63,610 nt of DNA from Clostridia bacterium (GCA_024692685.1 JAILMJ010000057.1:1-63610), one strand, 5' to 3'. Positions 34,336 through 43,188 are shown, numbered from the stretch's first letter. The notes: generated from the letters alone by a model not told the origin. A program made the numbers and translations.

Positions 34336-35361
34336 ATGACTTCGTCCGTTAAAATATTTGTTTCGTTTTTCCTGATTCTTGCCTGTACGGTTACGGTGCT
34401 GAGCGGCTGCAATTCCAAGGCGCCGTCGCTGCTTATAACCAAGGAGGAGACCACCAAGGAAAAATTCGACCCCGATTCATTTGATGAGGAGTATTACCGC
34501 ACATCGGTATCCTCCGAAGAAACTTCCGCTTCCGCCGAAACGGAAACCGAGGCTGATGTTTCAGAGACACGGCCTGCCGAAGAAACCGGAACAACCTCGG
34601 CAACGGAGGCTCAGTCAACCACCCTTCGGGAGGCGGTTACCGAGATAACGGAGCTGATTACATACGTCTCGGCGACATCGGTCACTTCAACCGCGAAAGA
34701 CGGAAAAAGCGGTCTGTTCGGCAAGGGGAAGACCACAACTACGGCAAAGACGGTTGTCGATACCCGCGTCGACGTACAGGAAAAGAAGACCGAAATACAG
34801 TACGGCGTTATCAGGATTGATGTCACAAGCACCTATTATGATATCTATGAAGACGGCACCGAAAAGCAGACATCCCAGAAGAATTACTCCAAGTATGACG
34901 GCTCAAAGTTCAAGGCGACCACCGCCCAGCTTCTCGATGAGGCAAAGGCAAACAAATCAAAGTATTCGGCTGAAATAAACAGCGCTTTCAATTCGGTCAA
35001 TTCCATACGTAAAGAGGCCGGAGTTTCCGAGCTTTCGCTGGATGACAGCCTGTGCAACGCCGCGTGCGTCAGAGCGACGGAGATTGCCTATTCCGGCAAT
35101 ACCTCCCACAAAAGACCCGACAAGACCTCCTGTGAAACCGTTCTGACTGACCTGGGTATAACCTGGAAACACAGAAGCGAGTTCATAGCTCAGGGCTACA
35201 GTGAAGGCGCTCAGGCCGCCTCCGCGTGGAAAGCTGAAGGAGATTATTACAAGGATATGGTTTCTCCGAAGTTTACCAAAGTAGGCGTAGGCGTTGCCGC
35301 CGCTCCGGACGGCAGACTCTACTGGTGCATGATATTCACGGGCGAAGGCACGGAAGAGTAA
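34336..35361 (+). CDS. Lipoprotein with CAP/SCP domain
   Basis: The 341-residue protein starts with a lipoprotein signal peptide ending in the lipobox VLSGC, Cys25 being the lipidation site. A Thr/Glu/Ser-rich spacer follows (about 35-125). The C-terminal CAP domain (about 215-338) has IRKEAGVSELSLDDSLCNAA, HKRPD and YYKDMVSPKFTKVGVGV. Extracellular CAP proteins are common in Clostridia, with poorly defined functions in the envelope. The classical CAP His of the HxxxM segment is not clearly present, so activity is uncertain. It has its own promoter and terminator. Confidence 0.88.
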   Translation: MTSSVKIFVSFFLILACTVTVLSGCNSKAPSLLITKEETTKEKFDPDSFDEEYYRTSVSSEETSASAETETEADVSETRPAEETGTTSATEAQSTTLREAVTEITELITYVSATSVTSTAKDGKSGLFGKGKTTTTAKTVVDTRVDVQEKKTEIQYGVIRIDVTSTYYDIYEDGTEKQTSQKNYSKYDGSKFKATTAQLLDEAKANKSKYSAEINSAFNSVNSIRKEAGVSELSLDDSLCNAACVRATEIAYSGNTSHKRPDKTSCETVLTDLGITWKHRSEFIAQGYSEGAQAASAWKAEGDYYKDMVSPKFTKVGVGVAAAPDGRLYWCMIFTGEGTEE

Positions 35362-35382
35362 ATCTCACGCGTGTAATTATTG

Positions 35383-35412
35383 CTCCGCAGAGACATTCTG
35401 CGGAGTTTTGTT
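35383..35412 (+). terminator. Terminator of the CAP lipoprotein gene
   Basis: CTCCGCAGA pairs with TCTGCGGAG around a 5-base loop, followed by TTTTGTT. Confidence 0.85.
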
Positions 35413-35439
35413 GACAGTAAGAACAGCCGCCGGTATCCG
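35411..35439 (+). promoter_or_regulatory. Weak candidate promoter of the flavoprotein-phosphoesterase-permease unit
   Basis: A consensus TTGACA at 35411-35416 is followed after 17 bp by TATCCG, a poor -10 box. The -35 overlaps the end of the preceding terminator. Confidence 0.35.
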
Positions 35440-35474
35440 GACGGCAGTCGGATAATTCACAGGGGAGTGAAAGC

Positions 35475-36854
35475 TTGAAGGATTATTATGATGTAATAGT
35501 TGTCGGAGGTTCGTCTTCCGGCTCATATTTCGCGAGAAATATGGCAAAGCAGGGCTTCAGCGTGCTCATAATCGAAAAGGACGCGGCTGAAAAAATCAGC
35601 AGCGGCTATGATATTTTTCATATGTCCGCCCGAGAGAGGAACAGCTTTGACCTGCCCGAAGTGAAGCCCGGTGACGGAGTATATGAGTTTGAATATAAGG
35701 AATCGTTTTCCTATTCGGCTCTCGGAAATTATCCGAAATACGGGGACGCGCCTGTCATCGGAATGCACAGGCATGAATATATGCTTATGATGAACGCCTG
35801 GGCGCGGAAGAGCGGAGCGGAGATTCTCTATGAAGCGGATTTCAGCGGGCTTGTCTATACCTACGGCAGAATAAGCGGAGTCAGATTCAGACACGGCGGC
35901 GTGGAATGCGTATATTCGTGCCGCCTGGTTGCCGATTGCTCGGGCAAGAGCGCGGTTGTCAGGACTGCCCTCCCCGATGATTACGGCATTGAAACCCGGC
36001 CGCTTACGGAAAAAGATGTTTTCTTTGTAAAACTCAGATATATAAAGTTCAGGGAGCCGCAGGCAAAGAAGTGGATGAAATCCCAGTTTTATCTTTATTA
36101 CAAGACGTGGCTTGCTCCCTGCGGCGACGATGCCGACTGCATACTCGGTATCGGTTCCTCCCTCGGTTACGATAACGGCGACAGAGTGTATGAAGAGTTC
36201 CTGAAAAACGTAAAAATCCCGCCCTTTGATGTGGTGAAGGAGGAACTCGGAACAACCCCGTACCACCGCCCGCTTTATTCATTCGTAAGCGACGGCTTTA
36301 TCGCTTTGGGTGACGCGGCGTGGATGACCAAGGCAAATAACGGCGAGGGCTGTATAGCCCAGCTGCCGCTTGAAGATATTGCGGCTGACCTCGGAGGAAA
36401 GGTGCTCAAAAGAGAAAAATACCCGACAAGGGAGCTTCTCTGGAAAATCAACAAGGCGTATTATTCGGGGCCGGGCAGGGACGCGGTGCTTATGCTTGCC
36501 GCTCTGTCAAGGGCTGCAAATCATTCACTCGAAACAAACGAGTGGCTCTTCAAAAACGATACGATTTTTGCCGATAAAATTCTCTGCGAAAGCGCCGTCC
36601 CCAAACCGCTTACCGCCGGAGACATCCTTAGAATGGCGGGAAATCTGATAAAGGGCACGTTAACCCGAAAAGTATCCGGCAGAGAAATCAGGTTCTTGCT
36701 CTCGGGAGCGGTCAGGGGAATACGGATATATCTGCATTATCTCAGATATCCCTCAAAGGCGGAGAACTTTAAAAAATGGAGCAAAAAATCCGCAAAACTG
36801 TGGAAAAAGACCGGGCAAATGTCCGATTGGTCAAATACAGACAGCGGGCGGTAA
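35475..36854 (+). CDS. Geranylgeranyl-reductase-like FAD-dependent oxidoreductase
   Basis: The 459-residue flavoprotein has the Rossmann start DVIVVGGSSSGSYFARNMA with a conserved acidic end (IEKD), a CSGKSAVVR segment in the middle, and GDAAWMTKANNGEGC as the second FAD motif. This arrangement matches the geranylgeranyl reductase/halogenase-like superfamily, which reduces isoprenoid chains or oxidises aromatic compounds. The substrate is unknown. The C-terminal 90 residues are basic and could touch the membrane. The start is TTG with GGGGAGTG upstream. Next comes an exported phosphoesterase 29 bases later. Confidence 0.8.
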   Translation: MKDYYDVIVVGGSSSGSYFARNMAKQGFSVLIIEKDAAEKISSGYDIFHMSARERNSFDLPEVKPGDGVYEFEYKESFSYSALGNYPKYGDAPVIGMHRHEYMLMMNAWARKSGAEILYEADFSGLVYTYGRISGVRFRHGGVECVYSCRLVADCSGKSAVVRTALPDDYGIETRPLTEKDVFFVKLRYIKFREPQAKKWMKSQFYLYYKTWLAPCGDDADCILGIGSSLGYDNGDRVYEEFLKNVKIPPFDVVKEELGTTPYHRPLYSFVSDGFIALGDAAWMTKANNGEGCIAQLPLEDIAADLGGKVLKREKYPTRELLWKINKAYYSGPGRDAVLMLAALSRAANHSLETNEWLFKNDTIFADKILCESAVPKPLTAGDILRMAGNLIKGTLTRKVSGREIRFLLSGAVRGIRIYLHYLRYPSKAENFKKWSKKSAKLWKKTGQMSDWSNTDSGR

Positions 36855-36883
36855 TACGTTTTTTCGGAAAGGAAAGATGATAT

Positions 36884-38245
36884 ATGTGGACAACGATAGT
36901 GACAAAATTTCTGACTTTGCTTATGCCACTTGTTATGCTTTTTAACACCGGCGCCGTGATGCAACCGTCTCTTTCTGCGGCGGACGGTGTGCAGATAACC
37001 TATGATTTTGACAATGACAAGGCGTATTCAGCCGCCGGAACCGTTACTCTGAAGGCGGAGAAAGACGGAGAATACGATCTTTACTGGGGCGATGGCGCAG
37101 GTGAAGTCCTTGCCGAAAAAATCGGCGATTACACCGTCAGGTTCAGCGAATTCGCCACTGTTTCCGTTGATGACGGAACGGGTGAAAAAGAGATACAGGA
37201 ATTCACCGTCATACCCGACGGGGCGGAAAAAGTTATGGCGTTCAAAAACAAAAGACTCGTCGGTCAGGCGGATCTGCCGGATGAAAAGTCGGGCAATGAG
37301 GGCGAGCCTTCATACCTGTACGGCGCGCTTTCCGACGTGCATTTTCACAGGTATTACGGACATATCGGCGACGACGCCAAACTCACTCTGCCCAATTCGC
37401 TGAATTTCCTTGATCTTGCCGGTGTTTCGCTTGTTGCCCTTTCCGGTGACCTGACAAACAGCGGCGAGGAAAGCAGCCTTGCTCTTTTTAATGAGTACAC
37501 CTCAAAATATGATTTCCCCGTTTATACCTGTATGGGTAACCATGACACAAGAGGGGATTCGGTTGAAAACGGAGCCTGGGAAAAATACATAAATCCCGGC
37601 GTTTATACGGATACCCTGCCTCAGGGCGTTTCAGATGTCAGCGGAAGGGACTTCGTTTATACCCCGGACGGAAAGGATGTTTTCATTTTCCTTTCGCAAT
37701 ATCAGTGGTCGTATAACAGCGAAGATTCCGAAATCCTTACTCCCGACCAACTCGACTGGTTTGAGCGGGAGCTTGAAAAATACAAAGACAGAACCGTATA
37801 TCTTTTCTTCCACACCTTCCTGCCGAATATGGAAACCGGCGATCAGCGCACGGGAGAGGGAAACGCGCTCAGCGATAAGGGAGCCTGCTACGACCTGGTT
37901 TATACCCCGGGCACGGCGGATGAAATCCGTTTCTCTGAGCTGCTGAAAGAATACAAGAATGTTATATTTTTCAACGGTCACTCCCATTATACCTTCGATA
38001 TGCAGGAGATGAATCCCGTGATGAATATAACCGATTATGACGGAGAAACCTGCACAATGGTTCATATTCCGAGCGTTTCCTCACCCAGAAAGATGGAGGC
38101 GGACAGCGCGGGATCGAGCGAAAGATATATGCGCGAATCCCAGGGATATCTTGTCAAGGTCTATGATGACAGGATTGTTCTCCAGGGCGTTGAATTTCTC
38201 AGAGGCCTGTTTCTGTCCTACGCTTGCTATGTTATCGAAAGATAA
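36884..38245 (+). CDS. Exported calcineurin-like metallophosphoesterase
   Basis: The 453-residue protein has an N-terminal signal peptide (about 1-32), a beta-rich N-terminal domain with Ig-like character (about 35-135) and a metallophosphoesterase domain. Metal-binding motifs are SDVHFH, SGDLTN, GNHDTRG, FFHTF and GHSHYTF. Substrates of such extracellular enzymes include nucleotides, phospholipids or wall polymers; the exact one is unknown. It lies between a flavoprotein and a membrane permease gene. GGAAAGGAAAGATGATATATG covers the start region. Confidence 0.9.
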   Translation: MWTTIVTKFLTLLMPLVMLFNTGAVMQPSLSAADGVQITYDFDNDKAYSAAGTVTLKAEKDGEYDLYWGDGAGEVLAEKIGDYTVRFSEFATVSVDDGTGEKEIQEFTVIPDGAEKVMAFKNKRLVGQADLPDEKSGNEGEPSYLYGALSDVHFHRYYGHIGDDAKLTLPNSLNFLDLAGVSLVALSGDLTNSGEESSLALFNEYTSKYDFPVYTCMGNHDTRGDSVENGAWEKYINPGVYTDTLPQGVSDVSGRDFVYTPDGKDVFIFLSQYQWSYNSEDSEILTPDQLDWFERELEKYKDRTVYLFFHTFLPNMETGDQRTGEGNALSDKGACYDLVYTPGTADEIRFSELLKEYKNVIFFNGHSHYTFDMQEMNPVMNITDYDGETCTMVHIPSVSSPRKMEADSAGSSERYMRESQGYLVKVYDDRIVLQGVEFLRGLFLSYACYVIER

Positions 38246-38285
38246 ACCGGGCTCCGCCCGTGTTTGACAAATTACGGAGGCAGTT

Positions 38286-39146
38286 TTGAAAGACGTTTTA
38301 TTTGATACTTTGCTCGACACCGTCAAACTCATACCGTTTCTGGTTCTTACCTATATTCTGATGGAGTTTCTCGAGCATAAAACTTCGGAAAAAACAGAGA
38401 CGGCAATACGGAAAGCCGGCAGGTTCGGGCCTGTTATAGGCGGACTTCTCGGTATAGTGCCCCAGTGCGGTTTTTCCGCTTCTGCGGCGAGTTTATACAC
38501 GGGCCGCGTTATATCCGCGGGCACGCTTATTGCGGTATTTCTGTCGACTTCCGATGAAATGCTGCCGGTATTCCTGTCGGAAAAGGTGAACCCTTCGGTT
38601 ATCATTGAGGTTCTTGCCATAAAAGCGGTTACGGCAGTCATACTCGGTCTTGCCGTCGATATTGCCGTGAGAATGATAAAAAAAGGTCCGCGCGAGGTTG
38701 AGATTCACAGCCTTTGCGAGGACGGCAACTGCCACTGCGAAGAAGACGGCATTATCAAATCCGCTCTGCGCCACTCGGCAAGGATAACCCTTTTCATTTT
38801 TATAATCGGCTTTGTGATAAACACCGTGATTTATTTTGTGGGAGAGGAAGCCATAAGCAGGATATTCACCGGAGTACCGGTTATCGGATGTCTGCTTTCC
38901 GCCCTTGTCGGTCTGATACCCAACTGCGCGGCGTCGGTCATAATCACCGAGCTTTTCATCAGCGGAGTTATCTCCGCGGGAGCGATGATTTCCGGCCTTC
39001 TGACGGGCTGCGGCATAGGCCTGCTCGTGCTTTTCAGGACGAACAAAAAGCATCCTCTTGAAAATCTTTTCATAACCGTTATGATGTATGTTTTCGGCGT
39101 GGCCGTAGGCGCGGTTGTCGAGGCGCTCGGGGTGGCAATACAGTAA
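38286..39146 (+). CDS. ArsP_2-type putative manganese/arsenic permease
   Basis: The 286-residue membrane protein shows two related halves. Each begins with a Pro-Cys motif (IVPQCGFSAS near residue 58; LIPNCAASVI near residue 208), followed by a membrane segment with the Gly-Val/Leu-Ile-Ser-Ala-Gly pattern (RVISAGTLI, GVISAGAMI). This matches the putative manganese transporter (ArsP_2) family. The central loop (about 138-160) is Cys/His-rich: HSLCEDGNCHCEEDG. The start is TTG with CGGAGG 7 bases upstream. Substrate is inferred from the family name only. Confidence 0.82.
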   Translation: MKDVLFDTLLDTVKLIPFLVLTYILMEFLEHKTSEKTETAIRKAGRFGPVIGGLLGIVPQCGFSASAASLYTGRVISAGTLIAVFLSTSDEMLPVFLSEKVNPSVIIEVLAIKAVTAVILGLAVDIAVRMIKKGPREVEIHSLCEDGNCHCEEDGIIKSALRHSARITLFIFIIGFVINTVIYFVGEEAISRIFTGVPVIGCLLSALVGLIPNCAASVIITELFISGVISAGAMISGLLTGCGIGLLVLFRTNKKHPLENLFITVMMYVFGVAVGAVVEALGVAIQ

Positions 39147-39225
39147 AATCCGCGGAAAAACAGGCTGATTTTCAATGATTTATCCGATTTTTTTAAAAAT
39201 AAGTATTCCATTTTAACAAAAAGGA

Positions 39226-39234
39226 TGTTATAAT
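39226..39234 (+). promoter_or_regulatory. Extended -10 promoter of the secreted FN3-like gene
   Basis: TGTTATAAT is a consensus extended -10 element. The -35 region (TTCCAT at 39206) is poor, as often seen with this element. It lies 47 bases upstream of the start codon. Confidence 0.6.
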
Positions 39235-39280
39235 AAACTGAGTTTACCTCTTTTGAGGAAAAAACAGGAGGTTTTTTATT

Positions 39281-40558
39281 ATGAAAAAATCGATATCCGC
39301 AAAAGCTCTGTCGGTATTTCTGGCAGTTTTAATGATGTTAAGTTCATTGGCGGTTATCGGCTATGCCGATTACACAATCAGCTACACCGTCGATAACGAA
39401 TCAAAGTCGGTTACAGTCAAGAAAGAAGGATCCTACAGCTACTCAATCAGCCCCAGAGACGGCGTTGCGGTAGGCAAGACGGAAGACGGAACGGGCATAC
39501 TTTACAGCAGCCTGACTCCGGGTTCGAAGTACACCATCACCGCTTCCGAGACAACGAGCGAGCTTGACGACGAAGGCAACCCGAAAAAGAAAACCGTTGC
39601 CACCGCCGAATTCACCCTTAAAAAGCAGGCCGACGCTCCCGCGGTCATCAATCCGACCATCACTGCGAATTCGGTTACAATTACCGAGCCGGCTTCCGGC
39701 GCAGAGTATTCCATGGATGGCAAAACCTGGCAGGATTCTCCCGTTTTCAAAGATCTTGAATCCGGAAAATCCTACACCTTCTATGCAAGATATAAGGCAA
39801 CCGATGATTCTCTTGCAAGCACAGCCAAATCATGTGAAGTTACAACCCTTTCCGACTCCGAGCAGGTCAAGGCTCCCGTTCCCATGCTTGAAAAGGTTAC
39901 CGAGACTTCAATAACAGTCAAGGCTGTTAACGGCGCCGAGTATTCCATAGACAACGGCAAGACCTGGTATGATGACAATGAGTTCAAAGGTCTTACAGCC
40001 AACACCACTTACAGCGTTATCCAGAGAATAAAGGTTGACGAAACCGTCTATGTCCTCAATCCCTCAAGCGATCCCCGTACCGTAAGGACAAACAACGCTC
40101 CCGTATATACAGCGAGCATTGCCAATACCAAACTCGCAGTTGCAAGCGGATCAAAGCATATAAACAAGGCATTCAATGTTACTGCCGTTGCCGATGAACG
40201 TCCCGAGGGCAAGGAGTTGCAGTGGGGCGACACCAGACTTGTGCCCGCCTATGTCAAGGACGGCACCGAGATGGTCAAAAACGATAAGAATGTCTATGTC
40301 GGCTCCTACACCGCAGCCGAGCAGGGCAAGATTTCCGTTATCGCAGTATTCAACAAGTTTGAGTATCACGGCGAGATTGAAGGCTGGGTCCTTGTCGGCA
40401 CGGAGAGCGGAACAGTTACCGATGTCAACATCGGCGGCCGTTATATCCCCTTTGTTGATTTCATTGTTCAGTTCATCAATGTGTTTACCAACACTCTTCC
40501 CGGGATTATCATCAAGCTTGCCGGCGTCATTTCCTCGGTAAGCCAGGCAACCAAATAA
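39281..40558 (+). CDS. Secreted protein with FN3/Ig-like modules
   Basis: The 425-residue protein has a signal peptide (about 1-29, ending VIGYA). It contains three beta-rich modules; the second and third (about 125-200 and 205-275) share the pattern GAEYSxDxGKTWxDxxxFK. Another unrelated beta domain follows (about 275-385), then the tail IPFVDFIVQFINVF reaching the C-terminus. No LPxTG or surface-layer motif is present. It recalls repeat modules common in Clostridial surface proteins. AGGAGG precedes the ATG. Function unknown; surface structure or adhesion is a guess. Confidence 0.8.
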   Translation: MKKSISAKALSVFLAVLMMLSSLAVIGYADYTISYTVDNESKSVTVKKEGSYSYSISPRDGVAVGKTEDGTGILYSSLTPGSKYTITASETTSELDDEGNPKKKTVATAEFTLKKQADAPAVINPTITANSVTITEPASGAEYSMDGKTWQDSPVFKDLESGKSYTFYARYKATDDSLASTAKSCEVTTLSDSEQVKAPVPMLEKVTETSITVKAVNGAEYSIDNGKTWYDDNEFKGLTANTTYSVIQRIKVDETVYVLNPSSDPRTVRTNNAPVYTASIANTKLAVASGSKHINKAFNVTAVADERPEGKELQWGDTRLVPAYVKDGTEMVKNDKNVYVGSYTAAEQGKISVIAVFNKFEYHGEIEGWVLVGTESGTVTDVNIGGRYIPFVDFIVQFINVFTNTLPGIIIKLAGVISSVSQATK

Positions 40559-40587
40559 AATAAATAATAAATAATTCAAATTAATAC

Positions 40588-40616
40588 TTGAAATTACGCT
40601 CTGCGTGTGATAAAAT
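40588..40616 (+). promoter_or_regulatory. Predicted rpsB-tsf promoter embedded in the upstream terminator
   Basis: TTGAAA at 40588-40593 and TAAAAT at 40611-40616 have a 17-bp spacer. The spacer covers the 5' arm of the terminator hairpin and the -10 box lies in its loop, so transcripts starting near 40623 carry only the 3' arm. Confidence 0.68.
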
Positions 40617-40647
40617 AACCGGGCAATTCACACGCAGAGCTTTTTTT
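40598..40647 (+). terminator. Terminator of the secreted FN3-like gene
   Basis: A perfect 13-bp stem (GCTCTGCGTGTGA with TCACACGCAGAGC) with a 17-base loop is followed by seven T residues. Confidence 0.9.
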
Positions 40648-40740
40648 ATTGTCGGTGCGGGATATGATTCCCGTTGCAATATCAGGCTTTGCGGCGGTTG
40701 TGTCTGACATAAGATACAAAAAAACTAAGGAGGAAAATTC

Positions 40741-41484
40741 ATGTCAGTAGTATCAATGAAACAGTTACTCGAAGCGGGCGTTCACTTCGGTCACCAGACC
40801 AGAAGATGGAACCCCAAAATGGCGGAGTACATCTTCACGGAGAGAAACGGTATTTACATCATCGATCTCCAGAAGACCGTCAAGAAGCTTGAAGAAGCCT
40901 ATCTCTTCATCCGTGATATCGCGGCAGAGGGCGGCGATGTTCTCTTTGTAGGAACAAAGAAGCAGGCTCAGGAATCCGTCAAGGAAGAGGCAGTACGCTG
41001 CGAAATGCCCTATGTCAACGCCCGTTGGCTCGGCGGCATGCTCACAAACTTCAACACCATCAAGAAGAGAATAGCAAGACTTGCTCAGCTTAAGGCTATG
41101 GAAGCCGACGGCACATTTGACCGTCTTCCCAAGAAAGAAGTTACCAAGCTCAGCCTTGAAATCGAAAAGCTTGAGAAGTTCCTCGGCGGTATAACCGGAA
41201 TGAAGAAGCAGCCCGCCGCTATGTTTATCGTTGACCCCAAAAAAGAAAAGATTGCCGTTCTTGAGGCAAAGAAATTAGGTATTCCCATCGTTGCTATCGT
41301 CGACACCAACTGCGATCCCGATGAGGTCGATTATGTTATCCCCGGCAACGATGACGCAATCCGCGCAGTAAAACTCATAGCCGGAGCAATGGCAAGCGCC
41401 GTTATCGAAGGCAGACAGGGAGAGCAGAATGCTCCCGCCGAGGAAGCCGAAGAAGCTGAAGAAGAAACTGCACAGGAGGAATAA
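40741..41484 (+). CDS. rpsB: 30S ribosomal protein S2
   Basis: The 247-residue protein begins with the S2 signature [20 protein letters not shown] and has YIDLQKT-like [23 protein letters not shown] and [15 protein letters not shown]. It binds the small ribosomal subunit. Its last 20 residues are acidic (Ala/Glu-rich). AAGGAGGA precedes the start, and tsf follows after 4 bases, the usual rpsB-tsf pairing. The leader from the predicted promoter is about 118 bases. Confidence 0.98.
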   Translation: MSVVSMKQLLEAGVHFGHQTRRWNPKMAEYIFTERNGIYIIDLQKTVKKLEEAYLFIRDIAAEGGDVLFVGTKKQAQESVKEEAVRCEMPYVNARWLGGMLTNFNTIKKRIARLAQLKAMEADGTFDRLPKKEVTKLSLEIEKLEKFLGGITGMKKQPAAMFIVDPKKEKIAVLEAKKLGIPIVAIVDTNCDPDEVDYVIPGNDDAIRAVKLIAGAMASAVIEGRQGEQNAPAEEAEEAEEETAQEE

Positions 41485-41488
41485 TATA

Positions 41489-42580
41489 ATGGCATTTACA
41501 GCTAAAGATGTTGCAACTCTCAGAGAGAGAACCAATGTCGGCATGATGGACTGCAAAAAGGCCCTCACAGAAGCCGACGGTGATATGGACAAGGCAATCG
41601 AAATTCTTCGTGAAAAAGGCCTTGCTTCCGCAGCCAAAAAGGCAGGCCGTGTGGCTGCCGAAGGCGTTATCGGTGTTTACAGCGACGGCAATGCGTCAGC
41701 TCTTGTTGAGCTCAACTGTGAGACCGACTTTGTAGGCAAGAATCCCGAGTTTGTTGCTCTTGCAAATCAGATAGCAAAAACCGTAGTAGAGAAGAAGCCC
41801 TGCTGTAATGACGCTCTTCTCGCCGCTCAGATAGCAGACGGCAGTGTTTCCGTCGGCGACGCCATCCAGGAGCTCTTCCTCAAAATCCGTGAGAATATGA
41901 AACTCCGCCGTTTTGCTCTTGTTGAAGGCACAGCAGTTTCCTATATTCACGCAGGCGGTTCCGTAGGCGTTCTCGTAAGCTTTGATACCGACGCAGCCGA
42001 CAAGCCCGAGTTCCTTGAAATGGGCAAAAACGTTGCGATGCAGGTTGCGGCAATGAGCCCCGAATATCTCAGCAAAGACGATATTTCGGCTGCCGAGCTT
42101 GAAAATATGAAAAAAATCACAATTGACAGCGCTCTCAATAAGCCCGAATCTCTTCCCAAGCCCATTCTCATCCAGGCTATCGAGAAGGTTCTTGCAGAGA
42201 AACTCTGGAGCGATGAGGATGTAGCCGCTTACGAAGAGCAGAAGCAGAACAAGTTCCTCTTTAACTTCCTTTCCAACGAAGCTGTTCAGAAGCTTGCCGA
42301 TGTTGCAGTCAAAGGTAAGGAAATCTTTGCTGCCAACCCGATTTTCGGAAAAGCGGTTGAAGGCAGAGTCGCAAAGCAGATTAAGGAAATCTGCCTCCTT
42401 GAGCAGGCGTTTGTACGTTCCGATATTTTTGAAGGCAATGTCGGCGGTTATATCGCAGATGTAGCCAAGAAGACCGGTTCAAACATAAAGATTACGGGCT
42501 TCGTCCGTTTTGCAAAAGGCGAAGGCATCGAAAAGAAAGCCGACGATTTCGCATCGGAAGTAGCAGGAATGATAAAATAA
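41489..42580 (+). CDS. tsf: Elongation factor Ts
   Basis: The 363-residue factor catalyses GDP release from EF-Tu. The N-terminal UBA-like part has VATLRERTNVGMMDCKKAL, followed by the core with ELNCETDFVGKN and MQVAAMSPEYLSKDD. The segment of about 60 residues around 230-290 (YEEQKQNKF...NPIFGKAV) is longer than in E. coli EF-Ts (283 residues); such a longer form is expected in some Clostridia. The ATG at 41489 has AGGAGGA upstream. Confidence 0.97.
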   Translation: MAFTAKDVATLRERTNVGMMDCKKALTEADGDMDKAIEILREKGLASAAKKAGRVAAEGVIGVYSDGNASALVELNCETDFVGKNPEFVALANQIAKTVVEKKPCCNDALLAAQIADGSVSVGDAIQELFLKIRENMKLRRFALVEGTAVSYIHAGGSVGVLVSFDTDAADKPEFLEMGKNVAMQVAAMSPEYLSKDDISAAELENMKKITIDSALNKPESLPKPILIQAIEKVLAEKLWSDEDVAAYEEQKQNKFLFNFLSNEAVQKLADVAVKGKEIFAANPIFGKAVEGRVAKQIKEICLLEQAFVRSDIFEGNVGGYIADVAKKTGSNIKITGFVRFAKGEGIEKKADDFASEVAGMIK

Positions 42581-42595
42581 TTTCATTACACAGTC

Positions 42596-42629
42596 GAACC
42601 GCACCGAAGAACCGGTGCGGTTCATTTTT
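42596..42629 (+). terminator. Terminator of rpsB-tsf
   Basis: GAACCGCACC pairs with GGTGCGGTTC around an 8-base loop, followed by ATTTTTG. Confidence 0.88.
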
Positions 42630-42650
42630 GCAGCGATTTGAAAAAAGTTC

Positions 42651-42679
42651 TTGCAAAGTTCGCTAAAATGCGATAAAAT
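42651..42679 (+). promoter_or_regulatory. Predicted promoter of the XRE regulator
   Basis: TTGCAA at 42651-42656 and TAAAAT at 42674-42679 have a 17-bp spacer, 29 bp before the ATG. Confidence 0.75.
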
Positions 42680-42685
42680 GCGAAC
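42658..42685. promoter_or_regulatory. Candidate autoregulatory operator of the XRE gene
   Basis: GTTCGC (42658-42663) and GCGAAC (42680-42685) form an inverted repeat whose centres are 22 bp apart, about two helical turns. Between and across them lies a perfect direct repeat TAAAATGCGA (42664-42673, 42674-42683). Together they cover the spacer and -10 box. Confidence 0.5.
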
Positions 42686-42708
42686 AACACATTTTTCGGA
42701 GGAAGGCA

Positions 42709-43107
42709 ATGAAAACAATATCGGTCAAAATAAGAGAAAGAAGAGTTGAACTCGGGCTCTCCCAAAAAGCTCTTGCCGAAAAGTCGGAACTTTCAAGCAG
42801 GTCGGTTTTTGCCTACGAGGCAGGGGAGAAGGTGCCCAGACCCGCCACCGTCATCAGAATAGCCGCTGCTCTCGGGGTTTCTCCGGAGTATCTTACCAAT
42901 GACGGTATGGAATACGATGAAAACGATATCAGAAGCGCCTACCTGTTTGCGGAGGATAAAAGATTCAGCGAGCAGGTTGAAAAAAGCGCCTCGGCTCTTC
43001 TGAGCGATAATATCGCCTTTTTCAGAAGCACGGTGGCAACGCAGGCGGAGAAGGATTCTTTTTTTGAGGGAATTATGCGCGCATACCTGATGTGCAAGGG
43101 CAAATAA
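42709..43107 (+). CDS. XRE-family transcriptional regulator
   Basis: The 132-residue protein has an N-terminal Cro/CI HTH (about 6-65, with RERRVELGLSQKALAEKSELSSRSVFAYE and PRPATVIRIAAALGV) and a short helical C-terminal part of unknown role (about 70-130). CGGAGGAAGG precedes the ATG. Its promoter is overlaid by a symmetric repeat pattern, suggesting it controls its own expression. It sits alone between rpsB-tsf and fba. Targets are unknown. Confidence 0.88.
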   Translation: MKTISVKIRERRVELGLSQKALAEKSELSSRSVFAYEAGEKVPRPATVIRIAAALGVSPEYLTNDGMEYDENDIRSAYLFAEDKRFSEQVEKSASALLSDNIAFFRSTVATQAEKDSFFEGIMRAYLMCKGK

Positions 43108-43120
43108 TCGCCTGCCGTTA

Positions 43121-43148
43121 TTGACAAAGGAAGTTTTTTTGTTATAAT
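43121..43148 (+). promoter_or_regulatory. Strong predicted promoter of fba
   Basis: A consensus TTGACA (43121-43126) and TATAAT (43143-43148) are 16 bp apart, and TGT before the -10 makes it extended. This fits high expression of a glycolytic gene. Confidence 0.85.
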
Positions 43149-43188
43149 AGGTACGTTAAAATTAATCATCAGATTAGGAGTGAAAAAC

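Noticed and set aside
35411-35416. Consensus TTGACA as firm evidence of a promoter for the flavoprotein operon
   Set aside because: The matching -10 (TATCCG) is poor, so it is listed only as a weak candidate.
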